Made by a program: the position numbers and the translations under genes. A stretch of 64,000 bases of DNA, from assembly GCA_963721105.1 (NCBI GenBank), contig CAVRHY010000011.1, positions 558,001-622,000 of the forward strand, in the 5' to 3' direction. The DNA comes from Thermohalobaculum sp963721105 (GTDB lineage: Bacteria; Pseudomonadota; Alphaproteobacteria; Rhodobacterales; Rhodobacteraceae). The notes under the pieces are model-generated. The model did no database searches. It worked only from the letters and a program-made list of their open reading frames with translations, and was not told where the DNA came from. Position 1 is the stretch's first letter; each line of letters begins with the position of its first letter. This document shows, piece after piece, positions 9,322 to 18,025 of the stretch.

Positions 9322-10260
9322 ATGCTTGTCGCCATCCAGATGGACCCGATCGGGTCCGTCGACATCCGCGCCGACTCGACGTTCCGCCTGGCGCTCGAGG
9401 CGCAGGCGCGCGGGCACAGGCTGTTCTACTACCTGGTGCCGGACCTCGCCTGGCGCGACGGGCGGCTGGTGGCGGCGGGCCACGACCTGACGGTGAAGCC
9501 GGTGCAGGGGCAGCACGCCGAGCTGGGCGAGCGGCGAGTGCTGGACCTGGCCGAGGCGGACGTCGTCCTGCTGCGCCAGGACCCGCCCTTCGACATGGCC
9601 TACATCACCAACACGCACCTGCTGGAGATGATCCATCCCGAGACGCTGGTGGTGAACGACCCGGCCTGGGTGCGCAACTCGCCCGAGAAGGTGATGGTGC
9701 TGGAATTCCGCGACCTGATGCCGCCGACCATGGTGGCGCGCTCGCTGCAGGCGATCCGCGACTTCCGCGCCGAGCATGGCGACATCATCGTCAAGCCGCT
9801 CTACGGCAACGGGGGTGCGGGCGTCTTCCGGCTGCCGGAGGCGGATTCCAACCTCGCCGCGCTGCACGAACTGTTCAGCCAGATCAGCCGCGAGCCGATG
9901 ATGGTGCAGAAGTTCGTCCCCGACGTCGCGAAGGGCGACAAGCGCATCATCCTGGTCGACGGCGAGCCGGTCGGCGCCATCAACCGCGTGCCGCAGGCCG
10001 GCGAGACCCGCTCGAACATGCATGTCGGCGGCCGGGCCGAGAAGGTGGCGATGACCGAGCGCGACCTGGAGATCTGCGCGCGGCTGGGGCCGACGCTGCG
10101 CGAGCGCGGGCTGGTCTTCACCGGCATCGACGTGATCGGGCGCTGGCTGACCGAGATCAACGTCACCTCGCCGACCGGCATCCAGGAACTGGAGCGCTTC
10201 GACGGGGTGAATGTCGCCGCGCTGATCTGGGACGCGATCGAGCGCCGGCGCGGGGGCTGA
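9322..10260 (+). CDS. gshB: Glutathione synthetase
   Basis: GshB joins gamma-glutamylcysteine and glycine with ATP hydrolysis, the second step of glutathione synthesis. The 312-residue length is typical. Visible motifs are the N-terminal GSH-synthetase strand (MLVAIQMDPI), LLRQDPPFDMAYITNTHLLE, NDPAWVRNSPEK, the ATP-grasp segment DIIVKPLYGNGGAGVFRL, and the metal/substrate region FTGIDVIGRWLTEINVTSPTG. It is 21 nt after the BON lipoprotein, which is the usual alphaproteobacterial order. A glutathione S-transferase gene at 32-33 kb would use its product. Confidence 0.96.
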   Translation: MLVAIQMDPIGSVDIRADSTFRLALEAQARGHRLFYYLVPDLAWRDGRLVAAGHDLTVKPVQGQHAELGERRVLDLAEADVVLLRQDPPFDMAYITNTHLLEMIHPETLVVNDPAWVRNSPEKVMVLEFRDLMPPTMVARSLQAIRDFRAEHGDIIVKPLYGNGGAGVFRLPEADSNLAALHELFSQISREPMMVQKFVPDVAKGDKRIILVDGEPVGAINRVPQAGETRSNMHVGGRAEKVAMTERDLEICARLGPTLRERGLVFTGIDVIGRWLTEINVTSPTGIQELERFDGVNVAALIWDAIERRRGG

Positions 10261-10265
10261 CGGCG

Positions 10266-11219
10266 GTGGGGCTGCGTCTCGGCCTCGTCAACCTCTACCT
10301 GCGGCTGGTCATGAAGACGGCGCTGCGCCGGATGAAGGAGCCGGCCGAGATGCGCCGGCAGTTCGAGCGCCGCGCCGCGCGGTTCTTCAGGGCCCCGGAG
10401 GGCTCGAATTTCGTCGCCGCCCGGATCCGCCGGCCCGACAACGACGGCGGGATCGAGGCGCTGTGGGCGAGCCGGGGCCGGCCTGACCGGCGCAAGGTGA
10501 TCCTCTATCTGCATGGCGGCGCCTTCCTGGCCGGGTCGATCTCGACGCACAGGCACCTCGGCGCGGCGCTGGCCGGGGCGGCGGGCGTGCGGCTGCTGCT
10601 GCCGGAGTACCGGCTGGCGCCGGAGCACCGCTTTCCGGCGGCGCTGGACGATGCCGTTGTCGTCTACGAGCACCTGCTGGAATCCGGCTATGGCGCGGCG
10701 CAGATCGCGCTGGCGGGGGATTCGGCGGGTGGCGGGCTGGTGTTTGCCCTGCTGCTGCGGCTGGCCGCGGAGGGGCGGCCGCTGCCGGCCTGCGCCGTCG
10801 GCTTTTCGCCTTGGGTCGACATGACCGGCCGGCAGCCGAGCCTGCAGCGCAACGCCCAGAGCGACGTGCTGCTGCCGGCGCGGCGGATGCCCGAAGTCGT
10901 CGACCATTACCTGGGCGACAATGACCCGAAGGACCCGCTGGCCTCGCCGGTCTTCGGCGACTGGCGCGACCCGCCGCCGGCGCTGGTGATGGCGAGCCGG
11001 AGCGAGATCCTGCTGGACGACGCGGTTGCGCTGGCCGAGGCCCTGCGCCGTGGCGGCGGGGACGTGCGATTGGAGCTCTGGCGCGGCGTGCCGCACGCGT
11101 GGCCGCTGTTCGCCGGGGTGCTGGCCGAGGCCGATGCCGCTGTGGCGCATGCCGGGGAATTCATCGCCCGACACCTGGCGGTGGAGGGGGACGGGGCGGA
11201 GACCGATCCGGATTTCTGA
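10266..11219 (+). CDS. Alpha/beta-hydrolase of the hormone-sensitive-lipase family
   Basis: This predicted cytosolic carboxylesterase (317 residues) has the hormone-sensitive-lipase signatures. HGGAFLAG forms the oxyanion hole, GDSAGG holds the nucleophilic Ser, and the acid and base are plausibly Asp in SEILLDDA and His in VPHAWPLF. The start is GTG at 10266-10268, 5 nt beyond the gshB stop, so it is likely translated from the same message. A perfect 20-bp palindrome lies just after its stop. The natural ester substrate cannot be read from sequence. Confidence 0.88.
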   Translation: MGLRLGLVNLYLRLVMKTALRRMKEPAEMRRQFERRAARFFRAPEGSNFVAARIRRPDNDGGIEALWASRGRPDRRKVILYLHGGAFLAGSISTHRHLGAALAGAAGVRLLLPEYRLAPEHRFPAALDDAVVVYEHLLESGYGAAQIALAGDSAGGGLVFALLLRLAAEGRPLPACAVGFSPWVDMTGRQPSLQRNAQSDVLLPARRMPEVVDHYLGDNDPKDPLASPVFGDWRDPPPALVMASRSEILLDDAVALAEALRRGGGDVRLELWRGVPHAWPLFAGVLAEADAAVAHAGEFIARHLAVEGDGAETDPDF

Positions 11220-11245
11220 CACGGCGGCGATGTGCGCGCGGGCAG

Positions 11246-11265
11246 GGATCGCACATGTGCGATCC
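11246..11265. terminator. Perfect 20-bp palindrome between convergent genes
   Basis: GGATCGCACATGTGCGATCC is a perfect dyad with no spacer. It lies between the convergent esterase and hisE genes, where a bidirectional terminator is expected. There is no T-run on either side, and a loop-less perfect dyad also looks like a dimeric regulator's binding site, so the role is undecided. Confidence 0.5.
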
Positions 11266-11333
11266 TGGTCAAGGTGTCGAAGGATGAAGATTTCCGCGTT
11301 CAGCTTCGCGTGACACCGGGGAGGAGGGTCCGT

Positions 11334-11662
11334 CTAATCCGGCTTGCGGGACGCCTTTTCGGCCACGCCCGACGTGCCCTCGCGGCGGGCGAGCGCGGCC
11401 AGGACTTCGTCCAGCGTCACCTTGCTGGCGGCCAGCATGACCAGGAAATGGTAGAGGACGTCGGCGCCTTCCTCGATCAGCGCCTCGCGATTGTTGCGGG
11501 CCGCCTCGATGATCGCCTCGACGGCTTCCTCGCCGAACTTCTGGGCGCATTTCGAGGAGCCCCTGGCCAGCAGCCTTGCCGTGTGCGAGCTGGAGGGATC
11601 GGCGCCGCGGCGCGCCTCGATGGTCGCGGCGAGGCGGTGGAGGATGTCGCCGGTCGCGCCGC

Positions 11663-11666
<4 letters not shown>
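11334..11666 (-). CDS. hisE: Phosphoribosyl-ATP pyrophosphatase
   Basis: HisE hydrolyses phosphoribosyl-ATP to phosphoribosyl-AMP and pyrophosphate in histidine synthesis. At 110 residues it is the stand-alone form (no HisI fusion). The MazG-like all-alpha core is evident: LARGSSKCAQKFGEEAVEAI followed by EGADVLYHFLVML, which contains the metal-binding acidic residues. Its ATG overlaps the hisF stop by 4 nt, so the two are translationally coupled. Confidence 0.96.
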
Positions 11667-12421
<755 letters not shown>

Positions 12422-12561
12422 GGGTCCTCGTCGGCAGGCAAGACACGTCCATACCGGCCGGCGGGGCCGGGGGCCAGATCGATCGATACTTCGTGCGGAG
12501 TACGAGGGGAACCGCGCGCGCGGCCGGCGGTTGGGACACCATCGGAAGAAGGAGCACTGCA

Positions 12562-13023
12562 ATGCGTCTCGCCCCTCTCGCCCCTGTTTTTCTCGCCATC
12601 GCGATTGTCGCGGCCGCGCCGGCGCTTGCCGACGACATGGTCCGCAAGACCAGCCCCCAGGATGTTCCGACCACGGTCGGCAGGCTCGAGGACGCGTTCC
12701 AGGGCACGAACATCAAGGTGATCGCCCGTGTCGACCACGCCGCCGCCGCTGCCGAGGCCGGCTTGGAGCTGCGTCCAACCGTGCTGCTCATCTTCGGCAA
12801 CCCGGAGCACGGCACGCCGCTGATGCAGCAGCAGCAGTCGATCGGGCTCGACCTGCCGATGCGCGTGCTCGTGTACGAGGACGCCGACGGCAAGACGCAG
12901 GTCGTTTATCACGAGCCGGCGGCCCTGGCCGAGGCGCATGGGATCGATAGCGACAACGAGATGATCCAGAAGATGACGATGGGCCTGGACAAACTGACGG
13001 ACAAGGCGACCGCCGGCCAGTGA
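12562..13023 (+). CDS. Exported DUF302 protein
   Basis: This 153-residue protein has a cleavable Sec signal (residues 1-23, cleavage after ALA) followed by a DUF302 domain: GRLEDAFQGTNIKVIARVDHAAAA, TVLLIFGNPEHGTPLMQ, and LPMRVLVYEDADGKTQVVY. DUF302 proteins are small periplasmic or soluble proteins without a settled biochemical role. A good ribosome binding site (GAAGGAG) precedes the ATG at 12562. It is divergent from hisF and its stop is 1 nt from the hisA stop, so it interrupts the his gene run. About 30 nt upstream, GGAAC (12508-12512) and GGTT (12529-12532) with 16-nt spacing make a one-mismatch EcfG-type promoter. Confidence 0.88.
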   Translation: MRLAPLAPVFLAIAIVAAAPALADDMVRKTSPQDVPTTVGRLEDAFQGTNIKVIARVDHAAAAAEAGLELRPTVLLIFGNPEHGTPLMQQQQSIGLDLPMRVLVYEDADGKTQVVYHEPAALAEAHGIDSDNEMIQKMTMGLDKLTDKATAGQ

Positions 13024-13024
13024 G

Positions 13025-13753
13025 TCAGGGCTCCGCGTCCAGCAGCCGCTGCGCGGCGGCCGGGTCGATGCGCCCGTCGTAGAGCGCGCGGCCGGAGATG
13101 ACGCCCTCGAGCGGCGCGCCGCAGTCGCGGAGGGCATGGAGGTCGTCGAGCGACGAGACGCCGCCCGAGGCGATGACGGGGATCGAGACGGCGCGGGCGA
13201 GCGCCGCGGTCGCCTCGACGTTCGGGCCCTGCATGGCGCCGTCGCGGTCGATGTCGGTGTAGACGATGGCGGCGATGCCGGCGTCCTCGAGCCGGCGGGC
13301 GAGGTCGAGCGCGGCGAGCTCGGTCGTCTCGGCCCAGCCTGCGACGGCGACGCGGCCGCCGCGCGCGTCGATGCCGACGGCGACGCGGCCGGGGAAGGCG
13401 CGGGCGGCATCGCGCACCAGGTTCGGGTCGCGGACGGCGGCGGTGCCGAGGATGACGCGGCGGATGCCGCGCGCCAGCCATGCCTCGATGCCGGCCATGT
13501 CGCGGATGCCGCCGCCGAGCTGGGCGGGCAGGTCGGTCGCGGCGAGGATGGCCTCGACGGCGGCGCCGTTGACGGCCCGGCCAGCGAAGGCGCCGTCGAG
13601 GTCGACGAGGTGCAGCCAGCGGCAGCCGGCGGCGGCGAAGGCGCGGGCCTGGGCGGCCGGGTCGTCGTTGAAGACGGTGGCGGCGTCCATCTCGCCGCGG
13701 ACGAGGCGGACGCAGGCGCCGTCCTTGAGGTCGATGGCGGGGAAGAGAATCAT
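13025..13753 (-). CDS. hisA: Phosphoribosylformimino-AICAR isomerase HisA
   Basis: HisA is the (beta/alpha)8-barrel enzyme that isomerises ProFAR to PRFAR, the substrate of HisF/HisH. It has 242 residues, with FPAIDLKDGACVRL (catalytic Asp8 region), LGGGIRDMAGIEAWL, YTDIDRDGAMQGPN (second catalytic Asp) and IASGGVSSLDDL. The start is the ATG at 13751-13753. It is transcribed towards hisF-hisE but is separated from them by the convergent DUF302 gene. Confidence 0.96.
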   Translation of the reverse strand: MILFPAIDLKDGACVRLVRGEMDAATVFNDDPAAQARAFAAAGCRWLHLVDLDGAFAGRAVNGAAVEAILAATDLPAQLGGGIRDMAGIEAWLARGIRRVILGTAAVRDPNLVRDAARAFPGRVAVGIDARGGRVAVAGWAETTELAALDLARRLEDAGIAAIVYTDIDRDGAMQGPNVEATAALARAVSIPVIASGGVSSLDDLHALRDCGAPLEGVISGRALYDGRIDPAAAQRLLDAEP

Positions 13754-13835
13754 CGGCGGTCTCCGGTTTCGCTGCCGGATAGCAGGCATGCGGACGGGCG
13801 CAAGGGGCGCGGGGAGATGGAGAGCGGGCGGCGGG

Positions 13836-13861
13836 CGTTCCTTCATCCGGGTGAAGGAACG
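13836..13861. terminator. Hairpin between phnF and hisA
   Basis: CGTTCCTTCA (13836-13845) and TGAAGGAACG (13852-13861) form a perfect 10-bp stem with a 6-nt loop in the 187-nt gap between the phnF stop and the hisA start. It is placed as a phnF terminator. There is no T-tract, so attenuation or a protein site is possible. I see nothing else in this gap. Confidence 0.5.
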
Positions 13862-13940
13862 TCACGGAGGCGTTCGCCGGCGAGGTGAAGGAAGGTGAAG
13901 GGCAGGAATCGTTAATGGGATCTCCGGCCCGCCGCCCGGC

Positions 13941-14678
13941 TCAGCGGAAGCTCTCCTCGTCGACGACGATCTCGACGCGATCCGAGCAGAACCAGGTCCG
14001 GCCGTGCTCGACGGGGCGGTCCTGCGGGTCGATGTTCAGCGAGACGGCGCGGAGCACGGGCGCGCCCTCGGGCAGCGCCAGGTGGCGGGCGATGGCGCCG
14101 GTCGCGCGCTCGGCGGCCAGCCGCGTGCTGGCGCGGCGATAGTCGGGCACGCCGCAGGCGGCCAGCGCGGCGGTGATCGAGCCGGTGGCGCCGAGCTGCG
14201 CCGGCAGGTCGGGCAGGCGGGCGGCCGGGAAGACGCTGACATGCCAGGTGAACGGCACGCCGTCCGAGAGGCCGATGGATTCGAGGACGTGGACGCGCGC
14301 GCCGGCGGGTAGCGACAGGGCGTCGGTCTCGGTCCGGGTGCCGGGTAGGGTTTCGAGGCGCAGGATCTCGCGGCTGCCGGTGCGGCCGGTCTCGGCTAGG
14401 TTCTGCGTGAAGCGGGTGCGCCGGCCCAGCCGGTAGGCGACCGGCGTGCCGGTGACGAAGACCCCGGCGCCCTTGCGCGCCAGCACGAGGCCGGCGCGCT
14501 GCATCTCGGCCAGCGCGCGGCGGACCGTGTGGCGGTTGACGCCGAAACGGGCGGCGAGCTGCGCCTCGGAGGGCAGGCGGTCGCCGGGGCGGTAACGCTC
14601 GGCGATCTCGGCGCCGAGCGCGGCGCGGATCTGCTGCCAGATCGGCGCCGTCCCCGCCGGTGTCTCGTCGCCACGCAC
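13941..14678 (-). CDS. phnF: PhnF-type GntR-family repressor
   Basis: This transcription factor belongs to the HutC subfamily of GntR (245 residues) and is expected to repress the divergent phn operon. An N-terminal winged helix-turn-helix (about residues 10-75, with LPSEAQLAARFGVNRHTVRRAL) is followed by a UTRA ligand-binding domain (SITAALAACGVPDYRRASTRL, EHGRTWFCSDRVEIVVD). I chose the GTG at 14676-14678 because no ATG lies close upstream of the domain. The GTG start falls beside the divergent -35 box, so the repressor gene and operon share a roughly 70-bp regulatory region containing an inverted repeat. Confidence 0.9.
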   Translation of the reverse strand: MRGDETPAGTAPIWQQIRAALGAEIAERYRPGDRLPSEAQLAARFGVNRHTVRRALAEMQRAGLVLARKGAGVFVTGTPVAYRLGRRTRFTQNLAETGRTGSREILRLETLPGTRTETDALSLPAGARVHVLESIGLSDGVPFTWHVSVFPAARLPDLPAQLGATGSITAALAACGVPDYRRASTRLAAERATGAIARHLALPEGAPVLRAVSLNIDPQDRPVEHGRTWFCSDRVEIVVDEESFR

Positions 14679-14682
14679 CCGC

Positions 14683-14710
14683 TTGACCCGCCCGCGCCCA
14701 CCTGTATAGT
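14683..14710 (+). promoter_or_regulatory. Sigma-70-like promoter of the phn operon
   Basis: TTGACC (14683-14688), a 16-nt spacer and TATAGT (14705-14710) form a near-consensus housekeeping promoter pointing into phnG. The AT-rich -10 stands out against the GC-rich surroundings. The phnG ATG lies 41 nt beyond the -10. Confidence 0.7.
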
Positions 14711-14728
14711 TGTCTAGTGATATAGACA
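14711..14728. promoter_or_regulatory. Probable PhnF operator
   Basis: TGTCTA (14711-14716) and TAGACA (14723-14728) form a perfect inverted repeat with a 6-nt spacer. It begins directly after the -10 box and covers the expected transcription start. HutC-type GntR repressors commonly bind TATAGAC-like half-sites, and the GATATAGACA here fits. Binding by the adjacent phnF product is an inference. Confidence 0.65.
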
Positions 14729-14750
14729 GATCAGCGAGTTGTCGAGGGCA

Positions 14751-15242
14751 ATGAACGGTCAGGGCGAACAGGACCCCGGTGGCGGCCAGAACCCCGGTGG
14801 CGGCCACTGGGCGCGGCAGGAGTGGATGGGCGTGCTGGCCCGCGCGCCGGCCGCCGAGCTGGCCCGCGCCTTTGCCGCGCTGGGGCCGGAGCCCGCCTCG
14901 CGCTGGCTGCGCGCGCCCGAGTTCGGCTCGGTCATGGTGCGCGGCCGGGCGGGCGGCACCGGGGCGCCATTCAACCTGGGCGAGATGACGGTGACGCGCG
15001 CGGCGCTGCGGCTGGAGGACGGCACGGTCGGGCACGCCTATGTCGCCGGGCGCGACGCCGACAAGGCGCGCATCGCGGCGCTCTGCGACGCGCTGCTGCA
15101 GGGCGAGGGCGCCGGGCGAGTGGAGGACGCGGTCGTCCGCCCGATGCGGGCGCTGCTGGCGCGCGAGCGGGGGCAGCGCGCGGCCAAGGCGGCGGGGACG
15201 AAGGTCGACTTCTTCACGATGGTGCGGGGCGAGGACAAGTGA
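14751..15242 (+). CDS. phnG: C-P lyase subunit PhnG
   Basis: PhnG is a subunit of the PhnGHIJ core complex that couples phosphonates to ATP and cleaves the carbon-phosphorus bond. It has 163 residues. The conserved core starts at RQEWMGVLARAPAAEL and continues through EFGSVMVRGRAGGTGAPFNLGEMTVTRAALRL, with the C-terminal VDFFTMVRGED. The first 20 residues contain a duplicated 18-bp stretch encoding a repeated GGQNPGG segment. The start ATG 14751 has a GAGGG site 3 nt upstream. The stop overlaps the phnH GTG. Confidence 0.95.
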   Translation: MNGQGEQDPGGGQNPGGGHWARQEWMGVLARAPAAELARAFAALGPEPASRWLRAPEFGSVMVRGRAGGTGAPFNLGEMTVTRAALRLEDGTVGHAYVAGRDADKARIAALCDALLQGEGAGRVEDAVVRPMRALLARERGQRAAKAAGTKVDFFTMVRGEDK

Positions 15243-15823
15243 GCGCGTTGGCGGCGAGCGAGGCGCTGGAAGGCGGCTTTGCCGATCCGCCGGTCGAGGC
15301 GGCGCACGTCTTTCGCGCCGCGCTGCAGGCGATGGCGCGGCCGGGCACGGTGCATGCCGTGGCCGGCGCCCGGCCGCCGGCGCCGCTGTCGCCGGCCGCC
15401 GGGGCGCTGGCGCTGATGCTGGCCGACCACGACACGGGCCTCTGGCTGGCGCCGTCGCTGGCCGCCGGTCCGGTGCGCGACTGGCTGACCTTTCACACCG
15501 GCGCGCCGGTGGCGTCGCGGGCGGAGGCCCGCTTTGCCTTTGGCCGCTGGGCGGAGATGCTGCCGCTGGCGGATTTCCCGCAGGGCACGCCGGAATACCC
15601 GGACCGCTCGGCGACGCTGGTCGTCGAGGTGGACGGGCTGGACGCAGAACCGGGGGCGGGGCACCGCCTGACCGGCCCCGGCATCCGCGACGAGGCCTGG
15701 CTGACGGTGCCGGACGCAGCGGCGCTGGCCGCCAACCGGCGGCGGTTTCCGCTGGGGCTGGACCTGTTCCTGACCTGCGGCGACCGGCTGGCGGCGCTGC
15801 CGCGCACCGTCAGGATCGGGTGA
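15239..15823 (+). CDS. phnH: C-P lyase subunit PhnH
   Basis: PhnH is a structural subunit of the C-P lyase core complex (194 residues from the GTG at 15239-15241, which overlaps the phnG TGA). Family features include FRAALQAMARPGTVHAV near the N-terminus, ALALMLADHDTGLWL, and EYPDRSATLVVEVDGL. The C-terminal PRTVRIG ending is intact. No frame problems are seen. Confidence 0.94.
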   Translation: MSALAASEALEGGFADPPVEAAHVFRAALQAMARPGTVHAVAGARPPAPLSPAAGALALMLADHDTGLWLAPSLAAGPVRDWLTFHTGAPVASRAEARFAFGRWAEMLPLADFPQGTPEYPDRSATLVVEVDGLDAEPGAGHRLTGPGIRDEAWLTVPDAAALAANRRRFPLGLDLFLTCGDRLAALPRTVRIG

Positions 15824-15848
15824 GGGTAGGACGGGTGAGGGCATAGTC

Positions 15849-16976
15849 ATGTATGTCGCGACCAAGGGCGGCGAGCGGGCCATCGAGGCGGCGCATGACT
15901 GGCTGGCGGAACTGCGCCGCGGCGACCCGGACGTGCCCGAGCTGACGCTGGCGCAGATCCGCGAGCAGCTGGCGCTGTCGGTGGCGCGCGTGATGGCCGA
16001 GGGCTCGCTCTACGACCCCGACCTGGCGGCGCTGGCGATCAAGCAGGCGCGGGGCGACCTGATCGAGGCGATCTTCCTGATCCGCGCCTACCGCACGACG
16101 CTGCCGCGCCTTGGCGCCAGCCTGCCCGTGGACACCGGGCGGATGAGCTGCATCCGCCGCGTCTCGGCGACCTTCAAGGATGCGCCGGGCGGGCAGGTGC
16201 TGGGGCCGACCTTCGACTACACGCACCGGCTGCTGGACTTTGCGCTGGCCGCCGAGGGCGGGGCGCCGGCCGCGGGGGCGGGGGCGGGGGCCGGGCGGGC
16301 GGAGGCGGAGGCGGAGGCCGAGGATGCGCCGAAGCCGCACATCACCGCTTTCCTGAACCGCGAGGGGCTGATCGAGCAGGCGAGGAGCGAGGACGGGGCC
16401 GCCGACGACTCCGACCCGCCCGACCTGACGCGCCAGCCGCTGTCGCTGCCGGCCGGCCGGGCGCTGCGGCTGCAGGCGCTGGCGCGCGGCGACGAGGGGT
16501 TTCTGCTGGGGCTCGGCTACTCGACGCAGCGCGGTTTTGCCCGCACGCACGCCTTCGTCGGCGAGCTGCGCATCGGCATGGTCGAGGTCGAGCTGGACAT
16601 TCCCGAGCTGGGGTTTTCCGTCGCCATCGCGGAGATCGAGCTGACCGAGTGCGAGACCGTCAACCAGTTCCGCGGCTCGAAGACCGAGCCGGCGCAGTTC
16701 ACCCGCGGCTACGGGCTGGTCTTTGGCCAGTCGGAGAGGAAGGCCATCGCCATGGCGCTGGTCGACCGGGCGATGCGCTGGGAGGAGTTGGGCGAGGATT
16801 ACCTGGGCGCGCCGGCGCAGAACCAGGAGTTCGTGCTCTACCACGCCGACAACATCCAGGCGACGGGCTTTGTCGAGCACATCAAGCTGCCGCACTATGT
16901 GGACTTCCAGTCCGAGCTGGAGCTGGTGCGCCGCCTGCGCCGTCAGGCGTTCGCGGCGCGGGAGGCGGCGGAGTGA
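15849..16976 (+). CDS. phnI: C-P lyase nucleosidase subunit PhnI
   Basis: PhnI is the subunit that displaces adenine from ATP to form the ribose-1-phosphonate triphosphate intermediate. It has 375 residues with the conserved start MYVATKGGERAI, LRRGDPDVPELTLAQI, LIRAYRTTLPRLGAS, and LGYSTQRGFARTHAFVGELR. A region around residues 138-160 is an Ala/Gly/Glu low-complexity insert (AAGAGAGAGRAEAEAEAE), encoded by GCG/GGC repeats and absent from the family core. It starts 25 nt after phnH. Confidence 0.95.
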   Translation: MYVATKGGERAIEAAHDWLAELRRGDPDVPELTLAQIREQLALSVARVMAEGSLYDPDLAALAIKQARGDLIEAIFLIRAYRTTLPRLGASLPVDTGRMSCIRRVSATFKDAPGGQVLGPTFDYTHRLLDFALAAEGGAPAAGAGAGAGRAEAEAEAEDAPKPHITAFLNREGLIEQARSEDGAADDSDPPDLTRQPLSLPAGRALRLQALARGDEGFLLGLGYSTQRGFARTHAFVGELRIGMVEVELDIPELGFSVAIAEIELTECETVNQFRGSKTEPAQFTRGYGLVFGQSERKAIAMALVDRAMRWEELGEDYLGAPAQNQEFVLYHADNIQATGFVEHIKLPHYVDFQSELELVRRLRRQAFAAREAAE

Positions 16977-16978
16977 GG

Positions 16979-17110
16979 TTAGTCCGGATTGCCCTCGGCC
17001 GCCGCGCCGGTGCCGCCGCCGCGCGTGAACCCGATCAGCCGGATCTGCTGCAGCAGCACGGGAACCCCGCAGGCAGCGAGCGCAACGCCCAATGTCTCGA
17101 CGATCGGCAT
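16979..17110 (-). CDS. 43-residue hydrophobic mini-ORF antisense within the phn operon
   Basis: I do not recognise this ORF. It encodes MPIVETLGVALAACGVPV and a further 25 residues. The first half is hydrophobic enough for one membrane segment and the tail is Gly/Ala-rich. A strong ribosome binding site (AAGGGGGAGA) lies 4-6 nt before the ATG at 17108-17110, which argues for translation. Its stop is 2 nt from the phnI stop. It lies opposite to the operon and 59 nt before the HAD phosphatase gene, which has a similar mini-ORF on its other side. Confidence 0.45.
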   Translation of the reverse strand: MPIVETLGVALAACGVPVLLQQIRLIGFTRGGGTGAAAEGNPD

Positions 17111-17169
17111 GGTCCGGTCTCCCCCTTTGAAGCGGCCCCCTTGGCCCAGTTTTCAACCCAGAGGCGACC

Positions 17170-17796
17170 ATGCGCCCAATTCGGGGCGATCTCGTGACCG
17201 CGGTGGTGTTCGACGTCGGCAACGTGCTGATCCGCTGGGAGCCGCGGCGGGTCTTTGCCGGCGAGCTCGACGACGCGGCCGGGATCGACGCGTTCTTCGA
17301 GGAGATCGGCTTCGACGCCTGGAACCTGGAGCAGGACCGGGGGCGGAGCTGGGACGACGCCGTGGCGGTCGCCAGCCGGGCGCATCCGCACCGCCGGCCG
17401 CTGATCGAGAAGATGCACCGCGACTGGCACATGGCCGTGCCCGGCGCGATCGAGGGGAGCGTCGCAATCCTGGAGCGGCTGCGCGCGGACGGCGTGCCGC
17501 TCTACGGCATCACCAACTTCTCGACCGAGAAATGGGCCGAGTGCCAGGAGCGGTTTCCCTTCCTCTGCGGGTTTCGCGACGTCGTCGTCTCGGCGCACGA
17601 GCGGCTGGTCAAGCCGGACCCGGCGATCTTTGCGCTGTTCCTGCGCCGCACGGGGCTGGCGGCGGGGGACTGCGTCTTCATCGACGACGGCCCGCGCAAC
17701 GTCGCGGCGGCGCGGGCGGCGGGCATGGACGCGATCCTGTTCGAGGGGCCGGACGGGCTGGCCGGAGAGTTGCGCGCGCGGGGGCTGCCGGCATGA
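17170..17796 (+). CDS. HAD-IA family phosphatase inside the phn operon
   Basis: This 208-residue haloacid-dehalogenase-superfamily hydrolase has all four motifs: nucleophile FDVGNVLIRW, motif II GITNFSTEKW, the Lys of motif III (LVKPDPAIF), and motif IV FIDDGPRNVAAA. It resembles YihX-type sugar-phosphate phosphatases. Being embedded between phnI and phnJ, it may act on a C-P lyase pathway phosphate ester. That is inferred from position only. The ATG at 17170 is used; a GTG 24-30 nt downstream is possible. Confidence 0.9.
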   Translation: MRPIRGDLVTAVVFDVGNVLIRWEPRRVFAGELDDAAGIDAFFEEIGFDAWNLEQDRGRSWDDAVAVASRAHPHRRPLIEKMHRDWHMAVPGAIEGSVAILERLRADGVPLYGITNFSTEKWAECQERFPFLCGFRDVVVSAHERLVKPDPAIFALFLRRTGLAAGDCVFIDDGPRNVAAARAAGMDAILFEGPDGLAGELRARGLPA

Positions 17797-17807
17797 GCGC
17801 CGCAGGC

Positions 17808-17954
17808 TCAGTCGACCTCGTCGCCGTCCGGATCGGCAATGTCGAGGTTCAGGTCGGAGTCCCCGTCCTCGCGCAGCGCCGCTCCGCGCGCCGGAATGCG
17901 GAGGAACAGCCAGGCGAGCACGCCCAGCAGCACGAGAAATGCGAGAACCGGCAT
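17808..17954 (-). CDS. 48-residue single-pass membrane mini-ORF antisense within the phn operon
   Basis: I recognise no family. The product has an N-terminal membrane helix (MPVLAFLVLLGVLAWLFL) followed by a short basic turn and a strongly acidic tail rich in Asp. A GGAG site precedes the ATG at 17952-17954. It is on the opposite strand to the phn operon and mirrors the mini-ORF on the other side of the HAD gene. The orderly topology (hydrophobic, Arg, acidic tail) looks like a genuine small membrane protein rather than a chance frame. Confidence 0.55.
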   Translation of the reverse strand: MPVLAFLVLLGVLAWLFLRIPARGAALREDGDSDLNLDIADPDGDEVD

Positions 17955-18025
17955 GGTCGTCTCCACTCGGGGTCGGTCGGCGCGGCCGGGCGCGGGTGGT
18001 CTGCCGGCACGGGACGGGGGCCGCG

